In this document: positions 19,324 through 26,862 of the stretch, piece by piece
Numbering within the stretch: position 1 is the stretch's first letter
Layout of the letters: each line of letters opens with the position of its first letter
NCBI RefSeq assembly: GCF_009223885.1
Contig: NZ_CP045144.1
Location: 3,398,001-3,462,000 of the forward strand
DNA length: 64,000 bases
Direction of reading: 5' to 3'
DNA from: Ancylobacter sp. TS-1
GTDB lineage: Bacteria; Pseudomonadota; Alphaproteobacteria; Rhizobiales; Xanthobacteraceae
The notes under the pieces: generated by a model
Database searches by the model: none
What the model saw: the letters and a program-made list of their open reading frames with translations, nothing else
What the model was told of the DNA's origin: nothing
Translations under genes and position numbers: made by a program

Positions 19324-20394
19324 ATGCACGTCCTCCTCACCGGCGCCGCCGGCTTCATCGGCCAGCATGTGCTCGCCCAGCTGCTTGAACGCGGCCACGA
19401 GGTGCGGGCGCTCGATTCCCTGCGGCCGGACGTGCATCGTTCCGGTGCCGCATGGACGACGCCGCGCGGTGTCGAGGCGCGGGTGGGCGACGTGCGCGAC
19501 GCGGCCTTCGTGGCGCAGGCGGTGAGCGGCGTCGATGCCGTCATTCATCTCGCCGCCAAGGTCGGCCTCGGCGTCGATATCGGCGACATGCCGGACTATG
19601 CGTCCTCCAATGATGTCGGCACCGCCGAGTTGCTCGCCGCCATGGCGCGGGCGGGCGTGTCGCGGCTGACACTGGCCAGTTCGATGGTGGTGTATGGCGA
19701 GGGGTTCGGCCGCTGCCCCGAGCATGGCTCCGTGCGGCCCGGCCCACGGCTCGAAAGCGCGCTCGCCGCCGGCGATTTCGAGCCCCCTTGCCCGATCTGC
19801 GCTCGCCCCCTCGCCGTCGGGCTGGTGGATGAGGAGACTTCCTTCGATCCGCGCAACGCTTATGCGACCAGCAAGGCGACGCAGGAATTCTACGCCGCCA
19901 ATTGGGCGCGGGCGGCGGGCGGTTCAGTGGCGATGATGCGCTACCACAACGTCTACGGTCCCGGCATGCCGCGCGACACGCCCTATGCCGGTGTCGCTTC
20001 CATCTTCACCTCCGCGCTGCGGCGAGGCGAGGCGCCGCGTGTGTTCGAGGACGGCCGGCAGCGACGCGACTTCGTGCATGTGCGCGACGTCGCGGCCGCG
20101 ACCGTGCGTGCCTGCGAGCGACATACCGAGGGCGTCCGGGCCTACAATGTCGGCTCGGGCACTCCGCGCACCGTAGGGGATATGGCGCAGGCGCTGGCGC
20201 AGGCGCTGGACGGCCCGGCGCCGGTCGTGACCGGCCAATACCGACTCGGCGACGTCCGTCACATAACGGCCGACTCGTCCCGGCTGCGGCGCGAACTCGG
20301 CTGGGCGCCTGCGGTCGATTTCGCCGACGGCATGACCGAGTTGGCGGCTCTGTCGGAGGAGCAGCCGGCGCGAGCGCGCGTGGCGGCAAGATGA
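19324..20394 (+). CDS. NAD-dependent sugar epimerase/dehydratase (extended SDR)
   Basis: 356 residues. The NAD motif is GAAGFIGQHV and the catalytic pair is Tyr/Lys in YATSK, with Ser in LASSMVVYGEG. A CPIC (CxxC) element in a loop before the active site (about residue 158) is unusual for classic GalE and may bind metal or form a disulfide. By family it changes the sugar of a nucleotide-sugar (epimerase, dehydratase or decarboxylase). It lies 19 bases after the glycosyltransferase gene and overlaps the next gene by ATGA. It would make the donor used by this cluster. Confidence 0.85.
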   Translation: MHVLLTGAAGFIGQHVLAQLLERGHEVRALDSLRPDVHRSGAAWTTPRGVEARVGDVRDAAFVAQAVSGVDAVIHLAAKVGLGVDIGDMPDYASSNDVGTAELLAAMARAGVSRLTLASSMVVYGEGFGRCPEHGSVRPGPRLESALAAGDFEPPCPICARPLAVGLVDEETSFDPRNAYATSKATQEFYAANWARAAGGSVAMMRYHNVYGPGMPRDTPYAGVASIFTSALRRGEAPRVFEDGRQRRDFVHVRDVAAATVRACERHTEGVRAYNVGSGTPRTVGDMAQALAQALDGPAPVVTGQYRLGDVRHITADSSRLRRELGWAPAVDFADGMTELAALSEEQPARARVAAR

Positions 20395-20759
20395 CGCGTA
20401 CCGCCCTGATCGGCCTGATTCTCGCCAGCGTAGCGTTCAACGCACTCGCGCAGATCTTGCTGCGGATAGGGGCGCGATCGGCCGCCCAATCGGGGAATGG
20501 CTCGGTGCTCGCCGGTTTCGCGGACCTGGCCTTTCGCCCCGCCATTCTGGCGGGGCTGGCCTGCTACGGATTCAGCCTGCTGACGTGGCTCTACGTGCTG
20601 GGCCGCATCGAGGTCTCCTTTGCCTATCCTTTTCTCGCGCTCGGATTCGTACTGGTGGCGCTGGCGGGATGGCAGTTGCTCGGCGAGCCGATGTCCCCCG
20701 CCCGCGCGACGGGGATCGGCATCATCCTTGTCGGCGTGTTAGTGCTGTCGCGCAGCTAG
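20391..20759 (+). CDS. Four-TM EamA/SMR-type membrane protein (ArnE/F-like flippase candidate)
   Basis: 122 residues with four hydrophobic segments (LIGLILASVAFNALAQILL, a middle pair around AILAGLACYGFSLLTW and FAYPFLALGFVLVALAG, and the C-terminal IGIILVGVLVLS). The ALAQ..LR start and SFAYPF are typical of SMR/EamA half-size proteins. Behind a lipid-sugar synthase, such proteins are often flippases of polyprenyl-phosphate sugars; small-molecule export is the alternative. Last gene of the 16640-20759 operon. Confidence 0.78.
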   Translation: MTRTALIGLILASVAFNALAQILLRIGARSAAQSGNGSVLAGFADLAFRPAILAGLACYGFSLLTWLYVLGRIEVSFAYPFLALGFVLVALAGWQLLGEPMSPARATGIGIILVGVLVLSRS

Positions 20760-20863
20760 TGGAATTTCGTCGCCACGCCTATCTGGGATAATCGACTGAG
20801 ATTCCCTGAACATCGCGAAGGCGCGGCTGGGGAGAGCCTGTCTGCGCATCGGGAGTGCCAAAC

Positions 20864-21499
20864 GTGAAAACGGACGATCTCATCGATCTGCTTGCCAAGG
20901 ACGCGGCGCCGCAATGGCCGTTCCGCACGCTGTACTTCGCTGCGCTGTTCTGCGGCGTCGTCCTCGCCGGCGTGCTGTTCTTCACGACGGTCGGTCTGCG
21001 GCCGAACCTCGCGCAGGCGGCCGAGACGCTCCGTTTCCCGCTCAAATTCGCACTGATGCTGCCATTGGCAATGGGCGCGGCGGGGATGGCGCTGACGATG
21101 GCGCAGCCGGCCGCCGGCAACGGCATCTGGGGTTGGCTCCTCATCGCTGCGGCGGCATTGGCGGCCGGGGCGATAGCCAGTGAACTCTATGTGCTTCCGT
21201 CCGACATGTGGATGAGCAATCTGGTCGGCCAGAATGCCGTCTTCTGCCTGCGCACGATCCCCATGCTGGCGCTGGGACCGCTGGTATGCCTGCTGCTTGT
21301 TCTCCGCCAGGGCGCGCCGACGCATCCCGGCCGCACCGGAGCCGTCGCAGGACTGGCGGCGGGAGCCATCGGCGCAACCTGGTATGCCGCGCACTGCCCG
21401 GATGACAGCCCGCTCTTCGTCGCCGTCTGGTACAGCCTCGGCATCCTGGCAATGATGCTCGCCGGCTATGCGGGCGGCCGGAGCCTGCTGCGCTGGTAG
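20864..21499 (+). CDS. nrsF: NrsF/DUF1109-type anti-sigma factor
   Basis: 211 residues from a GTG at 20864 (GGGAG ten bases upstream). The cytoplasmic start KTDDLIDLLAKDAAP is the family signature; six hydrophobic segments follow, matching the six-TM NrsF fold, with a Cys in FCLRTIP and another in YAAHCPDD. NrsF proteins hold SigF-type ECF factors at the membrane and release them on oxidative, metal or chlorine stress. They are normally encoded right after the sigma gene; here the only ECF gene is 4.8 kb away on the other strand. Confidence 0.82.
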   Translation: MKTDDLIDLLAKDAAPQWPFRTLYFAALFCGVVLAGVLFFTTVGLRPNLAQAAETLRFPLKFALMLPLAMGAAGMALTMAQPAAGNGIWGWLLIAAAALAAGAIASELYVLPSDMWMSNLVGQNAVFCLRTIPMLALGPLVCLLLVLRQGAPTHPGRTGAVAGLAAGAIGATWYAAHCPDDSPLFVAVWYSLGILAMMLAGYAGGRSLLRW

Positions 21500-21604
21500 T
21501 CCTGCCGTTCCGCGAACGTCCGCCATCGGCACCGTCTTGCCTTGAGGCGGCCGCAGGACAGCAAGGAAAGCGCATCGTCCTGCGAATTTCCTGGCATCGG
21601 CGTG

Positions 21605-21715
21605 ATGCTGACGGCCGATGCGAAGACCGATGAACTCATCGATATCTTATCCCGGCACGCGTCACGGCCGGGGGGGCTGAAGATGCGGGCCATAGCTCCA
21701 GCGGCGCGCGTGGAT
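21605..21715 (+). pseudogene. N-terminal fragment of a second NrsF/DUF1109 gene
   Basis: The frame from 21605 encodes KTDELIDILSRHASRPGG, then a short Arg/Ala-rich run. This matches the start of the intact NrsF gene (KTDDLIDLLAKDAAP) but no membrane segments follow, and the frame runs into the tail of the antisense TetR gene. It is a decayed or partly duplicated copy; without alignment one cannot say whether it came from duplication of the neighbour or from another locus. Confidence 0.6.
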
Positions 21716-21721
21716 GTCGGC

Positions 21722-22321
21722 CTATGCCGCTCGGCTCACGCCGCCATCGAGCAGGGCGAAAGCGCAACTGACCACGCCCTCAAGCACCGCTCTTTCCGGC
21801 CGCACGCGTGCTAGCACGCGCACCCCCATCAAGACGCCGAGCAAATGGCGGGCGAGATCCTCAGCCGACAAAGATGTGGTGATCGTACCGTCGGCCTGTC
21901 CGGCGGCAACGCATCCGAGGAAGAAGGCCTGAAGCTGGGTCAGGACGCTGGCCACGTCCTCCCTGAACTCCGCGTCGTGCGGCGCAACTTCCAACGCGGC
22001 GTTGACCAGCATGCAGCCCTTGTGATCCTGGTCACTCAGCGAGCGGTTGAGAATCTCCGCGAAGAAGGCGCCGATCGCCGCGCGCGGCGCCATGCCCTCG
22101 CACCGCCGGATGCGATCCGCGATGCTTTCCTGGACATAGTGGGCGAGCGCCTTGCGGTAGAAGGTCCGCTTGTCCCCGAACGCATTGTAGATGCTGGCCC
22201 CGGTCAGCCCCGTGCTCTCGATCAGATCGCGAACCGACGTCGCCTCATAGCCGCGACTCCAGAAGCACTGGACCGCCGCGTCCAGCACCGCTTCTTCGTC
22301 AAATTCCCTCGGTCTGGCCAT
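21722..22321 (-). CDS. TetR-family transcriptional regulator
   Basis: 199 residues from the ATG at 22321. The helix-turn-helix is GYEATSVRDLIESTGLTGAS followed by IYNAFGDKRTFYRKAL, which is diagnostic. The C-terminal ligand domain has GCMLVNAALEVAPHD, typical of the TetR_C group of regulators with a Cys in helix 6-7, some of which sense electrophiles or oxidants. It is divergent from a decayed peroxiredoxin-like gene (22447), its likely former target. A palindrome-like site lies between them. Confidence 0.88.
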   Translation of the reverse strand: MARPREFDEEAVLDAAVQCFWSRGYEATSVRDLIESTGLTGASIYNAFGDKRTFYRKALAHYVQESIADRIRRCEGMAPRAAIGAFFAEILNRSLSDQDHKGCMLVNAALEVAPHDAEFREDVASVLTQLQAFFLGCVAAGQADGTITTSLSAEDLARHLLGVLMGVRVLARVRPERAVLEGVVSCAFALLDGGVSRAA

Positions 22322-22381
22322 TGCTTCGTCCGTCCGTTCGTTTCGCGAGCAGCATGCCAGCATTCGCGGAGGAGCACATTA

Positions 22382-22397
22382 TAGAACGAACGAACTA
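22382..22397. promoter_or_regulatory. Candidate TetR operator
   Basis: The 16 bases TAGAACGAACGAACTA have mirror-related ends (TAG..CTA) and paired CG steps, ten of 16 positions being palindromic. The site lies between the divergent TetR gene and the broken gene at 22447, where a TetR operator is expected. Related GTTCGTT words occur at 22334-22342. Confidence 0.4.
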
Positions 22398-22446
22398 AAA
22401 TGCGAAACGCCTCTTATTCCCGGCGCCCGAGCCGAAGGACGATCCC

Positions 22447-22700
22447 ATGTCTCTGGATCACGACCTCGCGGCGTTGAAAGCGGAGTTCGCGTGTACCGCG
22501 CCGGCGGCCGGCCGGCTCGCTATGAGGCCAGGATCGAGGAATTGCGCGCCGGCTTCGTCCTCGGCGCGGCCATCGACGTGGGCGATCCTGGCCACCTATG
22601 TGGTCGACCCTCATCGGCGCATCACGGCGCTCAACCGCGACAACCCGGCGGCGGTCGACGGGCGGTTCTTCGGGCTCAAGGCGGCGCTTGAGGAGGCTGG
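22447..22700 (+). pseudogene. Decayed peroxiredoxin-like (AhpC/TSA) gene remnant
   Basis: From an ATG at 22447 the frame gives MSLDHDLAALKAEFA. The match then continues in the next frame from about 22491 (ARYEARIEELRAGFVLG, AIDVGDP), as in the N-termini of thiol-peroxidase-like AhpC/TSA proteins. The usual APDF and catalytic Cys region are missing. In the first frame again, ATYVVDP and further residues follow and may be a C-terminal piece after an internal deletion (low certainty). The fragment runs into the 3' end of the membrane-protein gene on the other strand. Confidence 0.5.
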
Positions 22701-24724
22701 GAGGAACCACTCCGCGCCGCGAGCGGGTCCGGGCGGGAACCGCCCAAGGAGGGCGTCGCGACGTAGACCCGCCACGCCTCGGGCTCGGTCTCGGCCAGCT
22801 GATAGAGCGGGCTGTCCGCGAACGGATCGCGCGCCCAGGCGCCGTCGCGGGCGGTGACCAGGACGACATCGCAGCCATAGGCCTCGGCCAGCGCGCGCAG
22901 ATCGTCCGCCGATCCCTCGCCGGCGAAGACCCGCAGGAACCGGTCGGAAATCTCGCCGCGCCGCTGCCGCGAGAGCGGCGCGAAGGCGATCGCCAGTTCG
23001 TTGCCGGCGAAGCAGGAGCGGCGGTCGGCGAGCAGCGCCCAGGAAATGTTGACCGGCCACGGAGTCATATCAGCGAACAGCGCGGGATTGTTCGCCACCC
23101 GCGCCTCTGCCGGCGCATGCCGCTGCACCGCCGCCCACATGGCCGGCGCGCGCGCGAACCCGGCGGCGTCGGCGGACACCTCGCCCCGTGCATTGCCGGT
23201 AGCGATGATGGCGCCGCCGATGAGGCTCGCCACCAGCGCGGCGCTGGCGCCCGCGACGGTAATGCCGCGACGACGCGCGACCAGTCGTGCGAGCCCCGCC
23301 GCAGCCGCCGCCGTCAGCACCATGAGTGCCGGCAGCACCGCGCGCCATCCGAGATCGTTATTGTCGCCGACCGTGCTGACCAGCAGCCAGCTCGCGGCAA
23401 GGCTGACCAGCGTGAGCAGCCCGAGCGCCCGCGCCTCGCAGCCGGCTAGCGTGTGGGCGTCGCTGCGCGAGGCCAGCCGCCAGAGCGCTACCGCGCCGAC
23501 GGGATAGATGAGCGGGAACTCGACCACCAGCAGCACCAGCCAGTAGGCGGCAAGATCGAGCGGACGCCCTAAGGGGCTGAAGGCGGCCTCGGCGAGGACC
23601 GGGAACGGCGAGAGGGCGACGGGGCTGCCGCCACCGCGCAGCATGCCGGCGTGATATTGCTGGACCAGAAGAGGCGCGACCAACGCAAGCGCCAGCAGTG
23701 CCGCCCCGCAGGCGAGCGGAAGCAGGCGCCGCAGGCCACCCGGCGGGCTCATGCGCAGCAGTAGCGGCACCAGCGCCAGCATGGCGAGGGCCAGCACGAG
23801 GCCGCCGACCCAGATCGAGCTTTGATAAGCCCCGGCGACCACCAGCCCCAGCACGGCGGCCGTCAGCGCCCGGGGATTGGCGGCGAGCCGCACCGCCAGC
23901 AGCGTGGCGATGACCAGCGCGCCGGCCGCCGCGACATGGTGCGGGCTCCAGCTCGACTGGAAGAGCCAGCCGGCAAAGCCGGTGGCCGGGCGCAGGACCG
24001 TGCCGAGCGCCTGTTCGCCGAACAGCGCCTCGAGAACCGGCCGCAGCGACCCGCCGCAGCACAGGGCGATGGCGAAGGCGGCCGCAAGGCGCGAACCGGC
24101 GAACCGCAGCGCCAGCCCCGCCATCAGCATCAGCGTGGAGAAGGCGGTAAACCAGCTCGCCGCCGCGTCGGCCTCCCAGCCACGGGCACCCGTGAGACCG
24201 GCGAGCTGGGCGGCGCCGAAGTGCCAGAGATAGTAATAGGCGACGCCCGCCGGCTCGCCGGGCGGCCCATAGAACGGATTGACCGGCGGCACCCCGTCGC
24301 GGACGAAGGCGTCGATCAGGGCGATCTTGGAATGGTCGAAGATGGCCGGGGCGAGGGCGATGCCCGCCGTCGTCTCCTTCGGCACCACCGCCATCGCCGG
24401 CACCAACGCAAGGAGGCCGGCGGCGAGGAAGATCCAGAAGGGTATGACAGGCGTGTCGTCGGGCGGCGTGTCCGCTCGGCCGTCGCGGAGCAGCCAGGCG
24501 CCGCCCACCAGCGCGAGGGCACCCAGCGTCCCGGCCAGCGGCAGTCCGACATGCCGCGCGATCTCCAGCGCCAGCGCGTTCAGCACGGTCCAGCCGAGAG
24601 CCGGCGCGAGCGGCAGCGCCAGCGCGCGGCTGATGCCGAGCGCGCGCGCCAGCACATAGCCCGCGCTCGTCCACAGGACGAGACCGACCGCGCCGGCGAG
24701 AAAGGTCGCTCCGAAGGAGAACAT
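22676..24724 (-). CDS. Large multi-pass membrane protein, GT-C glycosyltransferase-like
   Basis: About 682 residues from the ATG at 24724 (GTG at 24727 also possible). Around 12 or more hydrophobic segments cover the first 510 residues; a soluble tail of about 170 residues follows. The first large loop holds FDHSKIALIDAF and the aromatic stretch AYYYLWHF, as in GT-C/DUF2298-like transferases that take a sugar from a polyprenyl-phosphate carrier on the periplasmic side. I do not recognise a named orthologue. It could serve the lipid-sugar genes at 17809-20759, although it is on the other strand. Confidence 0.65.
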   Translation of the reverse strand: MFSFGATFLAGAVGLVLWTSAGYVLARALGISRALALPLAPALGWTVLNALALEIARHVGLPLAGTLGALALVGGAWLLRDGRADTPPDDTPVIPFWIFLAAGLLALVPAMAVVPKETTAGIALAPAIFDHSKIALIDAFVRDGVPPVNPFYGPPGEPAGVAYYYLWHFGAAQLAGLTGARGWEADAAASWFTAFSTLMLMAGLALRFAGSRLAAAFAIALCCGGSLRPVLEALFGEQALGTVLRPATGFAGWLFQSSWSPHHVAAAGALVIATLLAVRLAANPRALTAAVLGLVVAGAYQSSIWVGGLVLALAMLALVPLLLRMSPPGGLRRLLPLACGAALLALALVAPLLVQQYHAGMLRGGGSPVALSPFPVLAEAAFSPLGRPLDLAAYWLVLLVVEFPLIYPVGAVALWRLASRSDAHTLAGCEARALGLLTLVSLAASWLLVSTVGDNNDLGWRAVLPALMVLTAAAAAGLARLVARRRGITVAGASAALVASLIGGAIIATGNARGEVSADAAGFARAPAMWAAVQRHAPAEARVANNPALFADMTPWPVNISWALLADRRSCFAGNELAIAFAPLSRQRRGEISDRFLRVFAGEGSADDLRALAEAYGCDVVLVTARDGAWARDPFADSPLYQLAETEPEAWRVYVATPSLGGSRPDPLAARSGSSQPPQAPP

Positions 24725-24785
24725 CACGGCTCCGCAGCCGCGCGGCGGGGCCCGCGAAGCCGATGCGCGCCCACCTTCCTCGCAT

Positions 24786-25577
24786 TCACAGCCCGCTGTA
24801 CCAGTTGAAGCCCTGCTTCTCCCAGAACCCCTCCTGATAGGTGTTCGTCACCTCGATGGCCCGGATCCATTTGGGATTCTTGAAACCCAGCTTGACGGCG
24901 GTGCGCAGGCGCAGCGGCGCGCCGAACGGATCGGTGATCGGCTCGCCGGCATATTTGGTGGCGAGGATGGTCTGCGGGTGCAGGGCGGAGGCCATGTCGA
25001 TGCTCTCCATATAATCGTCCTGGCCATGGAAGGCGACGTATTTGGCCGTCAGGTCCGCGCCGATCCGCGTCAGGAACTGCCGCAGATTGGGCCCCGACCA
25101 CTGGCCGATATAGTCCCAGCCCTCGACGCAGATGTGCTTGATGATCACTTCCTGCTCGGGAAACGCATGTATCTGCTCGAGACTCCACGGGCGCTTGTCG
25201 GCGATGAGCCCGCTCAGCTCCAGCTTCCAGCTTGAGATATCGACCGGCTTGACGTTCTCGATCTCGTAATAGGCGTTGAAGCGGGGCGGCTTCACCACCT
25301 GATCGGGCGAATAGGTCGGGGCCAGCTTGTTCGGATCGAAGATTCTGGCCTGCACCCAGTCGTTGAAGGAGGAGACCGTGCGCAGCGCGCTCTGTACCTG
25401 GCTCTGCTCGGCGATGTCGCAGCCGGTGAGCATGGACAGCGCCCCGAGGCTGACAGCCCCGCGCAGCAGCTTGCGCCGGTCGATATCCTCGATCAGGGAG
25501 CGGTTTTCGGTGAGCAGGCTCTGGTCCGGGCCGCGACGCGGGCGGAACAGCGAGGTCGGGCGTCGAAGGATGGACAT
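24786..25577 (-). CDS. Molybdopterin-dependent oxidoreductase, sulfite-oxidase fold (YedY/MsrP-like)
   Basis: 263 residues from the ATG at 25577. The N-terminus has IDRRKLLRGAVSLG, a twin-arginine motif, and a Cys in MLTGCD, so Tat export and possibly lipid anchoring. The PF00174 domain includes the molybdenum-ligand Cys in KHICVEGWDYIGQWSG. Relatives reduce methionine sulfoxide or other S- and N-oxides in the periplasm, drawing electrons from a membrane cytochrome b. Its partner is the cytochrome b gene 11 bases upstream. It is closer in length to YedY1-type proteins than to E. coli MsrP; substrate unknown. Confidence 0.82.
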   Translation of the reverse strand: MSILRRPTSLFRPRRGPDQSLLTENRSLIEDIDRRKLLRGAVSLGALSMLTGCDIAEQSQVQSALRTVSSFNDWVQARIFDPNKLAPTYSPDQVVKPPRFNAYYEIENVKPVDISSWKLELSGLIADKRPWSLEQIHAFPEQEVIIKHICVEGWDYIGQWSGPNLRQFLTRIGADLTAKYVAFHGQDDYMESIDMASALHPQTILATKYAGEPITDPFGAPLRLRTAVKLGFKNPKWIRAIEVTNTYQEGFWEKQGFNWYSGL

Positions 25578-25588
25578 GGCTCGATCTC

Positions 25589-26233
25589 TCACATGTTCGA
25601 GGCGTGGGCCGATGGCGTGCGGGGGGCGGGGTCGTCGTCGATGCGCGGCCCGCCGGTGACCATGGCGAGCAGCGTCTTCGGCACCAGCAGGGCGAGGGCG
25701 ACATGCACGACCATGAACAGGCAGATCGCCGTCATGCCGAAGAAATGCGCGAGCCGCGCACCCTGAAAATCGTAGAACAGTGCGGTCAGGAAGGAGAACT
25801 GCACGGGTTTCCAGATCGCCAGACCGGAAATCACCTGCAGGATGATCACCAGTATCACCCCGACATAGAGTGTCTTCTGGACCGCGTTGTAATGGGTGAG
25901 GTCGGCATGCTGCAGGCGGAAGCTCAGCGCGGCCAGCGCCTCGCGAATGACCTCGCGCGGCGATATCGGCAGCAAGAGGCGCCGGAAACGGCCCGTGACG
26001 ATGCCATAGACCAGATAGGCGAGGCCGTTCAGCCCCAGAACCCACATGCCGAAGAAGTGCCATTGCAGGCCGTGCTGCGCCCAGGGGCCGAGCGTGATCG
26101 CATCGGGAAAGTGAAGGAATCCGAAGATAACTTCATCGTTATAGATCTTCCATCCGCTCATGATCATAATGATCATTGCAACGGCATTGGTCCAATGCAT
26201 TATTCTAATAACTACAGGATGCATCTTCTTCAT
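25589..26233 (-). CDS. Cytochrome b561-type membrane subunit
   Basis: 214 residues with four to five membrane segments and heme-ligand histidines in IRIMHWTNAVAMIIMIMSGW, AQHGLQWHFFGMWV, and ARLAHFFGMTAICLFMVVHV. This is the PF01292 Ni/Fe-hydrogenase cytochrome b/b561 family. It would pass quinol electrons to the exported molybdoprotein encoded just downstream, making a two-gene operon. Its upstream region (26234-26341) is strikingly AT-rich for this genome and is shared with the divergent PRC-barrel gene. Confidence 0.85.
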   Translation of the reverse strand: MKKMHPVVIRIMHWTNAVAMIIMIMSGWKIYNDEVIFGFLHFPDAITLGPWAQHGLQWHFFGMWVLGLNGLAYLVYGIVTGRFRRLLLPISPREVIREALAALSFRLQHADLTHYNAVQKTLYVGVILVIILQVISGLAIWKPVQFSFLTALFYDFQGARLAHFFGMTAICLFMVVHVALALLVPKTLLAMVTGGPRIDDDPAPRTPSAHASNM

Positions 26234-26341
26234 TTCTGACTCTATTTGTTGTAGTATTCAGGAGATTTATGCGAAATAGTCTTGATGATTTTGTAAATCA
26301 ACATTACATATCTCTCCGCATCATCGAAGGAGATAGCCATC

Positions 26342-26827
26342 ATGCGTCGTAAATTTGCTCATTTTCTTCTTGGGGCTTCGCTTCTGTGCGGCATGCCGGC
26401 AGTCGCTCACGCCGAGGACCCCAAGCCGATGCGCGCGGAAGGTGGGGCGCATACCCAGCCGGGACCAGAGCAGGACGCGCTGACGCCGCAGCAGCGGATG
26501 GAGCGCCGCTTCCCGCAGAAGGTCCGGGTTGGCGACCTGATCGGCCTGCCGATGCAGGACTATGACGACCGCGTGCTGGGTTATGTGAAGCAGGTCGTGC
26601 GCACCCCCGACGGCCACATCGTGCTGGTGATGCCGTTCGGCGGCTGGTTCGGCTATGGCGGACGCCCGGTCGGCGTGCCGATCGAGACCGTGGCCATCCT
26701 CGCCCGCCACCTGAACGTGCTGGACCTGCCCCGGGAGGACTTCCCCAAGCTGCCGACCTGGAAGGATGGCGAGGGAACGCCGATCCCGCCCGACGACATC
26801 ATCCGGATTGCCATTTCGCGCCGTTGA
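26342..26827 (+). CDS. Exported PRC-barrel-like protein
   Basis: 161 residues, AAGGAGAT eight bases before the ATG. A Sec signal peptide is clear (FLLGASLLCGMPAVAHA, cleavage after AHA). The mature domain around VRVGDLIGLPMQDYDDRVLG and VGVPIETVAILA resembles a PRC barrel, a small beta domain found in many periplasmic proteins. No catalytic residues can be named. It is divergent from the cytochrome b561/molybdoprotein pair and probably co-regulated. It occupies the place of the Met-rich peptide gene known beside some YedY1 systems but is not Met-rich. Confidence 0.75.
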   Translation: MRRKFAHFLLGASLLCGMPAVAHAEDPKPMRAEGGAHTQPGPEQDALTPQQRMERRFPQKVRVGDLIGLPMQDYDDRVLGYVKQVVRTPDGHIVLVMPFGGWFGYGGRPVGVPIETVAILARHLNVLDLPREDFPKLPTWKDGEGTPIPPDDIIRIAISRR

Positions 26828-26862
26828 ACGGCGCACCCCGCTGCCGGAGGACCGCACGCCCG

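Noticed and set aside
26303..26328. ATTACA-N16-CGAA upstream of the PRC-barrel gene as a SigF promoter
   Set aside because: The -35 half has two mismatches and the CGAA lies in the ribosome site, so the transcript would start too close to the ATG.
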